64,000 bases of DNA, from assembly GCA_051208045.1 (NCBI GenBank), contig JBPJFY010000001.1:930001-994000 (forward strand). Direction: 5' to 3'. Below the pieces are notes generated by a model that was not told the DNA's origin, ran no database searches, and worked only from the letters and a program-made list of their open reading frames with translations. Shown piece by piece: positions 7,881 through 17,570 of the stretch; position 1 is the first letter of the stretch; every line of letters begins with the position of its first letter. The stretch is from LZORAL124-50-18 sp051208045 (GTDB taxonomy: Bacteria; Pseudomonadota; Gammaproteobacteria; Pseudomonadales; Oleiphilaceae). Position numbers and translations under genes: made by a program.

Positions 7881-9827
7881 ATGAGTGAAGTGAAGGTTTA
7901 TCCTGTACCTGAATCCGCCAGACAAAGGGCGTTGATTGATAATGACAAATATCTGGCCCTGTACCAGAAGTCCGTGGAGGACCCCGAAGGTTTCTGGGGG
8001 GAGCAGGGTCACCGACTGCAGTGGATGAAGCCCTATACCAAAGTCAAAAACACGACTTATGATTACAACAACGTCTCCATCAAGTGGTATGAAGATGGCG
8101 AGCTGAATGCTAGCGTGAATTGCCTGGATCGCCACCTGGAGAAGCGTGGAGATCAGACTGCGCTGTTGTATGAAGGCGACGATCCCAATGTTTCTGAGCA
8201 TATTACCTATCGCCAGCTGTATGAAGAAACCTGTAAGTTTGCCAACGTGCTGAAGGCGCAAGGCGTCAAAAAAGGCGATGTGGTGACCATCTATATGCCG
8301 ATGATTCCTCAGACTGCTGTTGCCATGCTGGCCTGTGCACGCATTGGTGCGGTGCACTCGGTGGTATTCGGCGGTTTTTCTCCGGAAGCATTGGCGGGTC
8401 GCATTGAGAATGGGCAGTCAAATGTGGTGATCACTTCTGACGAAGGTGTGCGCGGTGGCAAGCCTATTCCGTTGAAGCGAAATGTCGATAAAGCCTTGGA
8501 AAAAGACGGTGCAAAGCATGTGGCCAAAGTGATCGTGTATCAGCGTACGGGTGGCGATATTCAATGGAATGCCGGGCGGGATGTCTGGTACCACGAAGAA
8601 ATGGCAAAAGCGTCTTCAGACTGTCCGCCGGAGGTGATGAGTGCGGAAGATCCTCTGTTCATTCTCTATACCTCCGGATCTACGGGGGCGCCGAAAGGCG
8701 TTATGCACACGACCGGAGGGTACCTGGTGTATGCCTCCATCACTCACGAGTATGTGTTTGATTATCAGGAAGGTGATGTTTACTGGTGCACGGCGGATTT
8801 TGGTTGGGTAACCGGCCATAGCTATATTCTGTATGGCCCGCTATTGAATGGTGCGATCTCCGTATTGTTTGAGGGCGTACCCAATTATCCGGACAGCGGT
8901 CGATTTGGCCAGGTGGTGGATAAGCACAATATCAACGTGTTATACACGGCGCCTACGGCTGTTCGTGCATTGATGGCGGCTGGCGATGAGTATGTGGCGA
9001 AGAGCTCGCGGTCTTCTCTGCGTTTGCTGGGTAGCGTTGGAGAGCCGATTAATCCTGAGGCGTGGGAATGGTATTACCGTACGGTGGGTGACTCCCGCTG
9101 CCCCATCGTCGATACCTGGTGGCAAACTGAAACCGGCGGCATCCTCATCTCGCCACTGCCAGGTGCGACGGACCTCAAGCCTGGATCAGCGACGCGACCT
9201 TTCTTTGGTATCCAGCCTGCGCTGGTGGACAGCGAGGGTACCATACTTGAGGGGGCCGTACAGGGCAACCTGGTCATCCTCGACAGCTGGCCGGGCCAGA
9301 TGAGAACGGTGTATGGCGACCATGACCGCTTCGTACAAACGTATTTCAGTACCTACAAGGGGATGTATTTCACCGGAGACGGGGCAAAGCGTGATGAAGA
9401 TGGCTATTACTGGATTACCGGCCGTGTTGATGATGTGTTGAACGTGTCCGGGCACCGCCTGGGTACCGCAGAGATTGAAAGTGCGCTGGTTGCGCATCCT
9501 AGCGTGGCAGAGGCAGCAGTGGTCGGGTATCCACATAATATCAAAGGGGAGGGGATCTATGTTTACGTTACAGTTAATCACGATGTTCATCCAACTGATG
9601 AGTTGAAGAAAGAGCTGGTGAGCTGGATCCGTCAGGAGATTGGGCCGGTGGCTTCTCCGGATCTGATTCAGTGGGCCGATGGCTTACCCAAGACCCGCTC
9701 CGGGAAGATCATGCGTCGAATTCTTCGCAAAATTGCGGCCAATGATTACGGAGCGCTGGGAGATACCTCTACGCTGGCTGATCCAACGGTGGTCGATGAT
9801 CTGATCGACAATCGATTGAATCGTTAA
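7881..9827 (+). CDS. acs: Acetyl-CoA synthetase
   Basis: 648 aa, close to the usual length of about 650. It activates acetate with ATP to acetyl-AMP and then acetyl-CoA, feeding the TCA and glyoxylate cycles. Visible are the AMP-binding P-loop YTSGSTGAPKG, DTWWQTETGG, and PKTRSGKIMRR near the C-terminus, whose K609 matches the lysine acetylated by Pat/GNAT enzymes in known Acs proteins. I start at 7881 because AAGGGGAA precedes that ATG; an in-frame ATG at 7860 would add seven atypical residues. A LuxR-type regulator follows after a weak hairpin. It works metabolically with aceA (29338-30927) in growth on acetate and fatty acids. Confidence 0.97.
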   Translation: MSEVKVYPVPESARQRALIDNDKYLALYQKSVEDPEGFWGEQGHRLQWMKPYTKVKNTTYDYNNVSIKWYEDGELNASVNCLDRHLEKRGDQTALLYEGDDPNVSEHITYRQLYEETCKFANVLKAQGVKKGDVVTIYMPMIPQTAVAMLACARIGAVHSVVFGGFSPEALAGRIENGQSNVVITSDEGVRGGKPIPLKRNVDKALEKDGAKHVAKVIVYQRTGGDIQWNAGRDVWYHEEMAKASSDCPPEVMSAEDPLFILYTSGSTGAPKGVMHTTGGYLVYASITHEYVFDYQEGDVYWCTADFGWVTGHSYILYGPLLNGAISVLFEGVPNYPDSGRFGQVVDKHNINVLYTAPTAVRALMAAGDEYVAKSSRSSLRLLGSVGEPINPEAWEWYYRTVGDSRCPIVDTWWQTETGGILISPLPGATDLKPGSATRPFFGIQPALVDSEGTILEGAVQGNLVILDSWPGQMRTVYGDHDRFVQTYFSTYKGMYFTGDGAKRDEDGYYWITGRVDDVLNVSGHRLGTAEIESALVAHPSVAEAAVVGYPHNIKGEGIYVYVTVNHDVHPTDELKKELVSWIRQEIGPVASPDLIQWADGLPKTRSGKIMRRILRKIAANDYGALGDTSTLADPTVVDDLIDNRLNR

Positions 9828-9834
9828 CGGAGTG

Positions 9835-9866
9835 CGCTCACAGCGCAGGCTGTGAGCGAGGCTTTT
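9835..9866 (+). terminator. Hairpin between acs and the regulator gene
   Basis: Perfect 9-bp arms CGCTCACAG and CTGTGAGCG around a 6-nt loop, then a short, interrupted T run. Probably a partial terminator that lowers read-through from acs into the regulator gene. Confidence 0.6.
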
Positions 9867-9956
9867 CAGGTTAGTCTATGCTGAAAACAGCGGTCCCCAT
9901 TTTCTTCAAATGCGGTGGACAGCTGTTTTTCTTTTTTTGAGAAGGGACCGAACTCG

Positions 9957-10634
9957 ATGTCTTATAAAATCATTATCGCCGATGATCATCCACTGTTTAG
10001 AGCGGCACTGAGACAAGCGGTGACACAGTCGGTGGATACGGTAGACATTATCGAGGCCGATACGATTGCCCGGTTACAGGAGGTCGTAGAAAAGCATGCC
10101 GATGCCGACCTGGTGTTGCTGGATTTGAATATGCCCGGTGCGCACGGGTTTTCAGGCCTTGCTTTCCTGCGCGGCCAATACCCGGCGTTGCCGGTGGTCG
10201 TTGTGTCGGGTACCGAAGACATCAGTGTGATCCGCCGAGCCATAGACTACGGCGCGTCCGGCTTTATTCCCAAATCGGCCCCCATGCCGGTGATTACTCA
10301 CGCCATTACCGCGGTGTTGCAAGGGGAAATCTGGCTGCCCGAAGGCATTGAGCAGAAGATTGCCGGATTGGAGAGTGCATCCACGGAGTTTTCCAACAAG
10401 TTGGCGACGCTCACGCCGCAGCAATTCCGTGTGCTGGGCATGTTGACGGAGGGGCTGCTCAATAAGCAAATTGCTTATGATCTGAACGTGTCTGAAGCCA
10501 CCGTGAAAGCACACATCACGGCACTCTTTCGCAAGTTGGGGGTCAGAAATCGGACCCAGGCGGTCATCGCTGTGCAGCAGATGGATGTGGAGAGCCACGA
10601 CCCTTCTGCGGCCCATCATTCACTGGACGGCTGA
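9957..10634 (+). CDS. LuxR-family response regulator, CrbR/ErdR-like
   Basis: 225 aa. The receiver has D9-D10, phospho-acceptor D56 in LLDLNMPG, and a conserved Lys in FIPKSA. A NarL/LuxR-type helix-turn-helix occupies about 155-220 (LTPQQFRVLGMLTEGLLNKQIA, then VSEATVKAHI). By overall look and by position after acs it resembles CrbR/ErdR regulators, which with sensor CrbS/MxtR activate acs in Pseudomonas and Vibrio; the sensor is not in this window. The ATG at 9957 has AAGGGA 8 bp upstream; a longer frame from 9915 adds an implausible leader. Its 3' end overlaps the convergent diguanylate cyclase-like gene by 15 bp. Confidence 0.88.
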   Translation: MSYKIIIADDHPLFRAALRQAVTQSVDTVDIIEADTIARLQEVVEKHADADLVLLDLNMPGAHGFSGLAFLRGQYPALPVVVVSGTEDISVIRRAIDYGASGFIPKSAPMPVITHAITAVLQGEIWLPEGIEQKIAGLESASTEFSNKLATLTPQQFRVLGMLTEGLLNKQIAYDLNVSEATVKAHITALFRKLGVRNRTQAVIAVQQMDVESHDPSAAHHSLDG

Positions 10635-11801
10635 GCGTTTCTGCATTGAGTGGGAGAGCAGCGAAGTTACGTTGCTGTCATCTTCCGAAAGTTCAATGCG
10701 GTTATGGCCTGACTGGATGGCGTCATTCAGTGCTTGTCGGGCACTGCCCAGAAGCTCCATCTCACTTCTCCCGGGCGAAGGGATGCAACAGGCAACGCCC
10801 AGGCTGGAAGTAAAACAGACTTCTTCTTCACCATAGCGGATCGACATGCCCTCTACTTTTGTCCGAATACGCTCAGCGAGTTGTCGGGCGTTTTCCAGGG
10901 CAGTGTGGGGCAGCATAATGGCAAACTCCTGCTCATCGTAGCGTGCAACAATATCCATGGACCGATTGATCAGAGAAGCGATTACCCGCGCCATTTCCTT
11001 TACGCATTCTTCACCAATACTGTCTCCATACTCGGTCTGGATGTCGGTCAGATTGTCCTGACGCAACAGAATGACGGAAATAGGTTTTGCTTCCCGAATA
11101 CTTCGTCGAAACTCATAGGCCAGCTGGCAGTCAAAAAAACGCTTGTTCTTCATGCCGGTGAGGGCATCGATGGTGTTTAACTCCGCCAGTTTTTCTGTCT
11201 TTTCCTGAAGTGCCAGCCGCGTATTCAGTCCTTGATAGTATTCTTTGTTGAGAAACAGCCCTAAAAAGGTCAGTCCAATGATAAAAACACCCAGCAACAG
11301 CATAATGCTGTTGGCATTGGCTACAGGACCGGACTGGAAGGCCAGAAACAGGGGCGCACACAAGAAAGTGAGATAGAGCCAGGCAAGATTGCGGAGGGGG
11401 GCCAGGGCGGTGATGCCACCGGCGCACAATCCGGCGGTCGCGAAGAGGAGCGGAATCTGACACTCGGCGAAAGCAGGTTGAAGCAGCATGTACCCGGAGA
11501 TTCCCCCCCAAACCGCCGCAGACAACCCCACGCCCGCTGAAAAGGCCAGAATGGCTTCCGGGTTTTTCCGAAGGATTTTGTTACAGCAGATCCGGATGAG
11601 TGAAGCGGAGCAAACCAGAGTGGTCATGATGATGATTTCGATCAGGTGGCCAGCCCGTGAGAGTGTCATCAGCGCGGGAAGCATGATGGCGAGCCAGATC
11701 AAGGGGTAAATATAGGTCCCCACCGTTGACCGTTTGATCAGATCTGCTTGAAGTTGTTGCCGTGCGGCAGGAATATACTTCGGATCTATAAGCGCATTCA
11801 T
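10620..11801 (-). CDS. Membrane GGDEF protein with degenerate active site
   Basis: 393 aa. Residues 30-185 hold about five or six hydrophobic segments of a membrane sensor; the GGDEF domain runs from about 205 to 375. The signature GGDEF is replaced by DEQEF (289-293), removing both glycines and the metal-binding acid. The usual DxDxFKxxND stretch is also altered (LLRQDNLTDIQ), so the first metal Asp and base-contacting Asn are lost. The RxxD inhibitory site is kept: R280-S-M-D283, at the proper distance. Hence it is probably not a c-di-GMP synthase but may bind c-di-GMP or act as a partner protein. Its 3' end overlaps that of the response regulator gene. Confidence 0.88.
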   Translation of the reverse strand: MNALIDPKYIPAARQQLQADLIKRSTVGTYIYPLIWLAIMLPALMTLSRAGHLIEIIIMTTLVCSASLIRICCNKILRKNPEAILAFSAGVGLSAAVWGGISGYMLLQPAFAECQIPLLFATAGLCAGGITALAPLRNLAWLYLTFLCAPLFLAFQSGPVANANSIMLLLGVFIIGLTFLGLFLNKEYYQGLNTRLALQEKTEKLAELNTIDALTGMKNKRFFDCQLAYEFRRSIREAKPISVILLRQDNLTDIQTEYGDSIGEECVKEMARVIASLINRSMDIVARYDEQEFAIMLPHTALENARQLAERIRTKVEGMSIRYGEEEVCFTSSLGVACCIPSPGRSEMELLGSARQALNDAIQSGHNRIELSEDDSNVTSLLSHSMQKRSAVQ

Positions 11802-12040
11802 GTCTGATTTCTCACTTGATTAAGCGCAGAGCCATTTATCATTGTTCTGTGTTGTATGAAATAGTCGACCGATCTTTGCGCTTTTTCAATTCAGGTGACG
11901 GGAATTTAACCTGGATTTGACATTTAAGAGTCAAAAGTGTGACGCACCACTCAGCCATATACAGTGGCTGATGGTGTCAGATAAAATTAGAGTCAACATA
12001 CTAAACGGGCGTTTAGCTGTGGGAGAGGTGCGGGAACGGT

Positions 12041-12886
12041 TTACTTACCTTCACGGTTTTGTTCGATTTCATCCATCCGTTGCCGTAATTCCTCGGTGAG
12101 CACTTCTTCAGCGGAGCGGTTTTCTTCTGCCTGAATTTTTTCCTGCTCTGCAATAAAATGGAGCGAGAGTTCAAAGGCTTTACGGGTAAATTCCAGAACC
12201 TTTTCAAAGCCCTCATCCGACAGCTTTCTCGCAGCATCGTGTGAACGATAAATATTCATGAACTTTCTTTCGCGCTCAAAGTGCAGAGGAATACGGCCCA
12301 GACCCCAATCGTTCAGCATGCCCCAGATTTCCGGATTGTAGGTCCGTGTGAACTTCAGAATAAAGGGTATTGGGTCGTTTCGCGCGAGCAGCGCAGCCAG
12401 TCTCAGAATGAGTTCAAAGGAAAGTGTGGCGGTTCCGTTCTCAACGGCTTCAAGCAGCGTTTTGTCTTTCAGGTTCAGCGCATCACTCAATTCGCTGATC
12501 GTCAGTCCGGCGACTTCGCGCAAGTCTCGTAACGACTCGCCGGCATTCACCATCAACTTTAATTGATCCTGAGAGCGGATGAGCGCTTTGCCGACTTTGA
12601 GTGAGGTGCCGGTGGTCTTCTTTGCCAGTCGCAAAGCTGAGTTGGTGAGATCGGAGAGGCGATCCATCAGCGTACCGGACTCTTCTGTCATCCCCTTTCT
12701 TGCGCTACTGTCTTTGTCTGTTCGTCCTTTCTCTGTTCGGCCCTTCTCAGCAGCAGCGCTGTTCACCTTTGCCTTGTCTCCATTCTGAGTTTCCCTTTTA
12801 ACGCCTGCGCTTGTTTCAGCCCGTTGTTTCTCCTGAGAACCGCTGCTCTCACCAGACTTCCTCGACGCGTGCTCTTTGTCTGCCAT
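12041..12886 (-). CDS. XRE-type helix-turn-helix protein with charged N-terminal tail
   Basis: 281 aa. The first 75 residues are highly charged and repetitive (two EKGRT units from a 15-bp duplication at 12719-12748). An XRE-like HTH follows at about 120-175 (LREVAGLTISELSDALNL, then TLLEAVENGTATLS). The rest is helical and ends in a Glu-rich tail; no enzyme motif is seen. AGAGGAAC precedes the ATG. It lies 57 bp downstream of prc on the same strand, so co-transcription with the protease is likely. Whether it binds DNA is a prediction from the HTH only. Confidence 0.75.
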   Translation of the reverse strand: MADKEHASRKSGESSGSQEKQRAETSAGVKRETQNGDKAKVNSAAAEKGRTEKGRTDKDSSARKGMTEESGTLMDRLSDLTNSALRLAKKTTGTSLKVGKALIRSQDQLKLMVNAGESLRDLREVAGLTISELSDALNLKDKTLLEAVENGTATLSFELILRLAALLARNDPIPFILKFTRTYNPEIWGMLNDWGLGRIPLHFERERKFMNIYRSHDAARKLSDEGFEKVLEFTRKAFELSLHFIAEQEKIQAEENRSAEEVLTEELRQRMDEIEQNREGK

Positions 12887-12943
12887 CTTGGCGTTCCTCT
12901 TTTATACACTCAGGGTGTGACAGCGGTATGACGAATTGATCGC

Positions 12944-15106
12944 TCAATGGGATACTTCGGCCACCTTGGGTTGTAACTCCATGATATCGATGAGTACGCG
13001 CGCGCCCTCACTGACCATCAGGTCGTGTTGAACCTTCTCTTCCCGTCTGGCCTGTGCCGATTTTTGGTTATCCTTTTCATTCTGCTTTTCGAGCGCTTCG
13101 ATGGATTCAACAAGCTGCTCATCGTTGGCGGCTCGCCGGGCATTAACCAATCGCAGCTGCTCATCCTGTCGTTGGGTCTTTTCCTTTTTGCGCGCTTCTT
13201 CATTCAGCGAAATGTACTCTTTGCTCTTTTCCGTCTGGATGAAATCAATTTCTTCCAGCAGTACCTGGTACAGCTTGTTGTCTTTCATTCGCTCTGCATG
13301 TCGTGAATTCAGCTGGGTAGAAAGGGTCTGAATCTCTGTGTTGACGGTGTATTCCACCTGATTGATCTGATCCCAGGGCAGTGCTTCAGGAAGCGCATCT
13401 TCACCAATTTCAGTTTTATCGATCGCTGAGGGAATGACGATGTCAGGCATCACACCCTTGTGTTGCGTGCTCGCACCGGATACGCGGTAGAATTTGGCTT
13501 GCGTCAGCTTGAGCTGGCCATGCTTCAGGGGTCTGATCTGCTGCACGGTGCCTTTGCCGAACGTTTGGTCGCCGATAATGACCGCACGACCGTAATCCTG
13601 CATCGCACCGGCAAAGATTTCTGACGCCGATGCACTCATGCGATTGACCAGTACCGCCATCGGACCATCGTACGCAACGCCTTTGTCACTGTCCCGGAGC
13701 ACTTCGACGCCGCCGCGTGCATAGCGAATCTGTACGGTCGGGCCTTCATCAATGAAGAGGCCGGTCAGTTCATTGGCTTCGCCCAGGGACCCGCCACCGT
13801 TGTTTCTGAGGTCAATGATTAAACCGTCAATTTTCTGGGCGACGAGTTCATCCAACAGCCGTTTGACATCCGCGGATGTTCTACGTGCATTCGCGTCACC
13901 ACGCTGCATGGCCTGGAAATCTGCGTAGAAGGTCGGAATTTCGATGACGCCGAATTTTCTGGTATTGCCATTTTGGTCGACTTGAATGACGGAGCTTTGT
14001 GCTGCCTGGTCATCCAGATCCACTTTATCTCGAACGATGGCGATTTCCCGGGTTACCGTTTCATCTTTTGACTCAGCGGGGATCACCCGAAGTTTGACCA
14101 CTGTTTGCTTGGGCCCGCGGATCAAATCAACGACTTCGTCCAGCCGCCAGCCAACCACATCCACAATCTCGCCATCTTTACCCTGTCCGACGCCCACAAT
14201 GCGGTCCGCCGGCTGAAGGTCGCCCTGTTTTTCAGCGGGGCCTGCGGGAACCAGCCGCAGAATCTTGGTGTATTCGTTGTCCGTTTGCAGCACTGCGCCA
14301 ATGCCTTCCAGAGACAGGCTCATGTTGATATTGAAGTTCTCTGAAGTTCTGGGTGACAGATATTGGGTGTGCGGGTCAAAGATCATGGTGAAGGAGTTCA
14401 TGTAGACCTGAAACGCATCTTCATTATTGGTCTGCAGCAGTCGATTGAGTTGGCTCTGGTAGCGCTTTTTGAGCGTTTTGACAATTTCTTCCGGCGCTTT
14501 ATCGGTGAGTTTCAGGCTCAGAATGGCCGATTTTACGCGCTTTCGCCACAGTTCATCCAATTCGGCCTCGGTTTTGAGCCAGTCTTCTTTTTCCCGATCG
14601 ATGCGAATCGACTCATCCAGGGTGAAATCGAAATGCTCCAGCCCTTTGTCCAACAGCTTCAAGGAATACTGTAATCGTTCAATTACGCGTCGCTCATAGC
14701 GATTATAAATTCGAAAAGCGGGTTCCAGTTGCCCGAGTTTCAGTGCGGTATCCAGCTCTTGCTCATACTGGCGGAACTCATCGATGTCAGACGCGAGAAA
14801 GTACAGTTTTTGGCTGTCCAGAGCTTTCAGATAGCCTTGGAACACAGTACTCGACATGGTGTCATCAATGGTGAGATCGCGATAGTGATAGCGCTGCAGT
14901 TGATAGGCGATCAGTGCGTTGGTCTGCATTTGCTCTTTTTCCGGGGAAATCGGCTTAAAGTCACTGCCGTCAGCAAGTTTCGCCTGACTGATCTGCGTAA
15001 AAAGAATAAACAGGCAGAAAGCCCATAATTTCGTGATCAGTCCACGTGACTGGGCGGCTGTCATTACATTCAGGGGGGAAACTGTCATATCTGCTTGTCG
15101 TCTCAT
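12944..15106 (-). CDS. prc: Tail-specific periplasmic protease Prc (Tsp)
   Basis: 720 aa. An N-terminal signal sequence (hydrophobic LWAFCLFILF at 27-36) sends it to the periplasm. Order: N-terminal helical domain, PDZ (about 255-345), then the S41 protease core with IDLRNNGGGS, catalytic S493 in SASASEIF and K518 in TFGKGTVQ. The Ser-Lys spacing of 25 matches E. coli Prc (S452/K477, from memory). It degrades proteins with nonpolar C-termini and trims murein hydrolases and lipoproteins. Residues 635-705 are a long charged coiled coil, as in the family. The HTH gene follows at 57 bp. The start at 15106 has a weak ribosome site; Met7 or Met15 are alternatives. Confidence 0.95.
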   Translation of the reverse strand: MRRQADMTVSPLNVMTAAQSRGLITKLWAFCLFILFTQISQAKLADGSDFKPISPEKEQMQTNALIAYQLQRYHYRDLTIDDTMSSTVFQGYLKALDSQKLYFLASDIDEFRQYEQELDTALKLGQLEPAFRIYNRYERRVIERLQYSLKLLDKGLEHFDFTLDESIRIDREKEDWLKTEAELDELWRKRVKSAILSLKLTDKAPEEIVKTLKKRYQSQLNRLLQTNNEDAFQVYMNSFTMIFDPHTQYLSPRTSENFNINMSLSLEGIGAVLQTDNEYTKILRLVPAGPAEKQGDLQPADRIVGVGQGKDGEIVDVVGWRLDEVVDLIRGPKQTVVKLRVIPAESKDETVTREIAIVRDKVDLDDQAAQSSVIQVDQNGNTRKFGVIEIPTFYADFQAMQRGDANARRTSADVKRLLDELVAQKIDGLIIDLRNNGGGSLGEANELTGLFIDEGPTVQIRYARGGVEVLRDSDKGVAYDGPMAVLVNRMSASASEIFAGAMQDYGRAVIIGDQTFGKGTVQQIRPLKHGQLKLTQAKFYRVSGASTQHKGVMPDIVIPSAIDKTEIGEDALPEALPWDQINQVEYTVNTEIQTLSTQLNSRHAERMKDNKLYQVLLEEIDFIQTEKSKEYISLNEEARKKEKTQRQDEQLRLVNARRAANDEQLVESIEALEKQNEKDNQKSAQARREEKVQHDLMVSEGARVLIDIMELQPKVAEVSH

Positions 15107-15310
15107 TTCAATACTTCACTTCATGACGGGAGCTGTGTCACTGGTTGGACTCAGTGACGGGTCGATACCGGTAAGTGTAGCGTGTAGACCCAAGCTTACC
15201 CGCGCTCAGCTGTTATTTTTTACAGGTACCTACTTTGGATTCTAAATGAGTCGGGGGAATATGAACAGTTTGACCCGGTTAATAATTGGTAATTGGGTGG
15301 GGAAGAGGGG

Positions 15311-15342
15311 CAGGCGGAGCGCCTGACGAGCTGCTCCGCCTG
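15311..15342 (-). terminator. Hairpin after fadJ
   Basis: Perfect 10-bp arms CAGGCGGAGC and GCTCCGCCTG with a 12-nt loop, starting 12 bp beyond the fadJ stop. On the minus strand it is followed by a C/T-rich run, not a clean U tract, so strength is uncertain. Confidence 0.55.
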
Positions 15343-15353
15343 CGTTTGGGGAC

Positions 15354-17507
15354 TTACTCAAAAATCTCCCCGGCATCTGCCTTTTGAATCAACAGTGCGG
15401 GCGGAGCGAATCTCGGGCCATAGGCCTCAGCAAGCTGTTGCGCACGTGCCACAAAGGCAGGCAGCCCATACTGGTTGATGAACTGGATGGCCCCCCCCGT
15501 CCAGGGAGCGAATCCGATCCCAAAGATGCTGCCAATGTTGGCGTCCTGCACAGAGGTTAGTACGCCTTCCTCCAGACAGCGAACGGTTTCGATGGCCTGA
15601 ATAAATAGCAGGCGATCCTTCAGGTCCGGGAGGTGTGCGTTTCGGGCTTTTTCGGCATTTTCAAACTGTGTCGACAATTCGGGCCACAGGTGCTTTTTCC
15701 CGTTGGCCGGGTACTCATAAAAGCCGGCACCGGCGGCTTTTCCGCAACGCTCAAGGCGCGTGACCATTTGATCGATGACCGCTTCCGCTGGGTGGGGTGT
15801 GTACGGCTTGCCTTCGGCCTCGATGTCGCTTCTGGTTTGGTCCCGAATGTGCGTGATCAGATTCAGGCTGACTTCGTCGCAGAGCGCTAACGGACCAACC
15901 GGCATGCCCGACAACTGTGCCGCGTTTTCAATGGAGGATGCATTGTAGCCCTCGCCCAGCATGGCGACGCCCTCGTTAACAAACGTTCCAAATACGCGGG
16001 AGGTAAAGAAGCCCCGGCTGTCGTTTACCACGATGGGTGTTTTACCAATCTGAAGCACAAAGTCGAAGGCTTTGGCTAAGGTTTCGTCCGACGTTTGTTC
16101 ACCTTTGATGATTTCAACCAGGGGCATTTTATCCACGGGGGAGAAAAAGTGTAAGCCAATAAATTTGTCCGGTGCTGCAGATGCGCGAGCGAGCTGGGTG
16201 ATGGGAATCGTGGAGGTATTTGAGGCAAAGAAGCCGGCGCTTGTGAGCCTGGGCTCGGCTTCTTTCGTGACTTTCGCTTTCAGCCCACTGTCCTCAAAGA
16301 CTGCCTCAATGATCAAGTCGCACTCTGCCAGCGCAGTTGCCTCGTCGGCGGGGTGAATGCGGGCCAGCGTTTGTTGTTTTTCACTTTCACTCATATGGCC
16401 GCGAGCGACTTTTTTGGCCAGCAGTTTGTCGGAATAGCCTTTGCCTTTTTCGGCATTGGCGATGGACACATCCTTTAATACCACGTCGATACCTTGCGTG
16501 GCGCAGGCGTACGCGATCCCGCTTCCCATCATGCCCGCGCCCAGAACGCCCACTTTGCTGACGGTGGATGCGCTGAACGCACTGGGCCGACTGGCGCCAC
16601 CTTTGATGCTGTTGAGCTGGAACCAGAAGGTACCAATCATGTTCTTCGCCACCTGGCCGATGACCAGCTGGGTGAAGTAGCGTGCTTCTATCGTCAGCGC
16701 GGTATCAAAATCCACCTGTGCACCTTCCACCACAGCACTCATAATCGCTTCGGGGGCGGGGTAGCAGCCTTTGGTTTTGTTCTTCAGAATCGCGGGGGCG
16801 ATTGCCAGCATCTGTGCGACCTTGGGTGTAGAGGGCGTACCGCCCGGCATTTTGTACCCTTTCTCATCCCAGGGTTGAGCCGATTTTGGATTGGCGTGAA
16901 TCCAGGTTTTTGCTGCTGGAATGAGGTCCTCGGTGGTGTCGACGAGCGCATGAATCAATCCGACTTTCAATGCCTGTTGCGGGCGCAGCTTTTTGCCCTC
17001 AATGAGATAAGGAAAGGCCTTTTCCATGCCCAGTAGTCTGGGAAGGCGCGTGGTGCCGCCACCGCCGGGTAACAGTCCCAGAGTGACCTCGGGCAGTCCA
17101 AGCTGGATACGGTTGTCGTCTACTGCGATCCGGTGGTGGCAAGCGAGACAGATTTCCCACCCACCACCGAGCGCGGTGCCGTTAATAGCCGCAACGACGG
17201 GCACGCCCAGCGTTTCCAGTTTTCTGAGTGGGCCGGTAATCTGTGTGGTTAACATGGTTTGAAAGGCGTCAGCCTGTTCGGGAGACACTTGCACGAGTTC
17301 CCGCAGGTCGCCACCGGCGAAAAAGGTTTTTTTCGCGGAAGCGAGAATGATGCCCTTCACGCTGTCGCGGTTGGTTTCCAGAGTTTGAGTCACGGCAACC
17401 AGTGCCTCTCTAAAGTCTGCATTCATGGTATTTGCAGACTGGTTGGGGGCATCCATGGTTAACGTGACAATGCCTTGGTCATCGATTTCGTAATTGATCG
17501 CTGTCAT
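15354..17507 (-). CDS. fadJ: FadJ-like enoyl-CoA hydratase / 3-hydroxyacyl-CoA dehydrogenase
   Basis: 717 aa. It carries out the hydration and NAD-dependent oxidation steps of fatty-acid beta-oxidation. The N-terminal crotonase domain (1-190) has oxyanion residues in FFAGGDL and catalytic E118 (GGGWEICL) and E140 (GLPEVTLGLLPG). The NAD domain begins at about 318 with VLGAGMMGSG (G323, G325, G328), followed by HFFSPVDKMPLVEI and the C-terminal dehydrogenase domains. Length and order fit FadJ/FadB. AGGTAA lies 9 bp before the ATG. It is downstream of the thiolase gene by 63 bp on the same strand, the usual pairing for the trifunctional complex. FadJ versus FadB naming is by resemblance only. 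Confidence 0.92.
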   Translation of the reverse strand: MTAINYEIDDQGIVTLTMDAPNQSANTMNADFREALVAVTQTLETNRDSVKGIILASAKKTFFAGGDLRELVQVSPEQADAFQTMLTTQITGPLRKLETLGVPVVAAINGTALGGGWEICLACHHRIAVDDNRIQLGLPEVTLGLLPGGGGTTRLPRLLGMEKAFPYLIEGKKLRPQQALKVGLIHALVDTTEDLIPAAKTWIHANPKSAQPWDEKGYKMPGGTPSTPKVAQMLAIAPAILKNKTKGCYPAPEAIMSAVVEGAQVDFDTALTIEARYFTQLVIGQVAKNMIGTFWFQLNSIKGGASRPSAFSASTVSKVGVLGAGMMGSGIAYACATQGIDVVLKDVSIANAEKGKGYSDKLLAKKVARGHMSESEKQQTLARIHPADEATALAECDLIIEAVFEDSGLKAKVTKEAEPRLTSAGFFASNTSTIPITQLARASAAPDKFIGLHFFSPVDKMPLVEIIKGEQTSDETLAKAFDFVLQIGKTPIVVNDSRGFFTSRVFGTFVNEGVAMLGEGYNASSIENAAQLSGMPVGPLALCDEVSLNLITHIRDQTRSDIEAEGKPYTPHPAEAVIDQMVTRLERCGKAAGAGFYEYPANGKKHLWPELSTQFENAEKARNAHLPDLKDRLLFIQAIETVRCLEEGVLTSVQDANIGSIFGIGFAPWTGGAIQFINQYGLPAFVARAQQLAEAYGPRFAPPALLIQKADAGEIFE

Positions 17508-17570
17508 GATTCTGTTTACCTGGTCTGTTGATTTGATTTACCTGATCTCAATGTTGGTGTGTGCATGACA

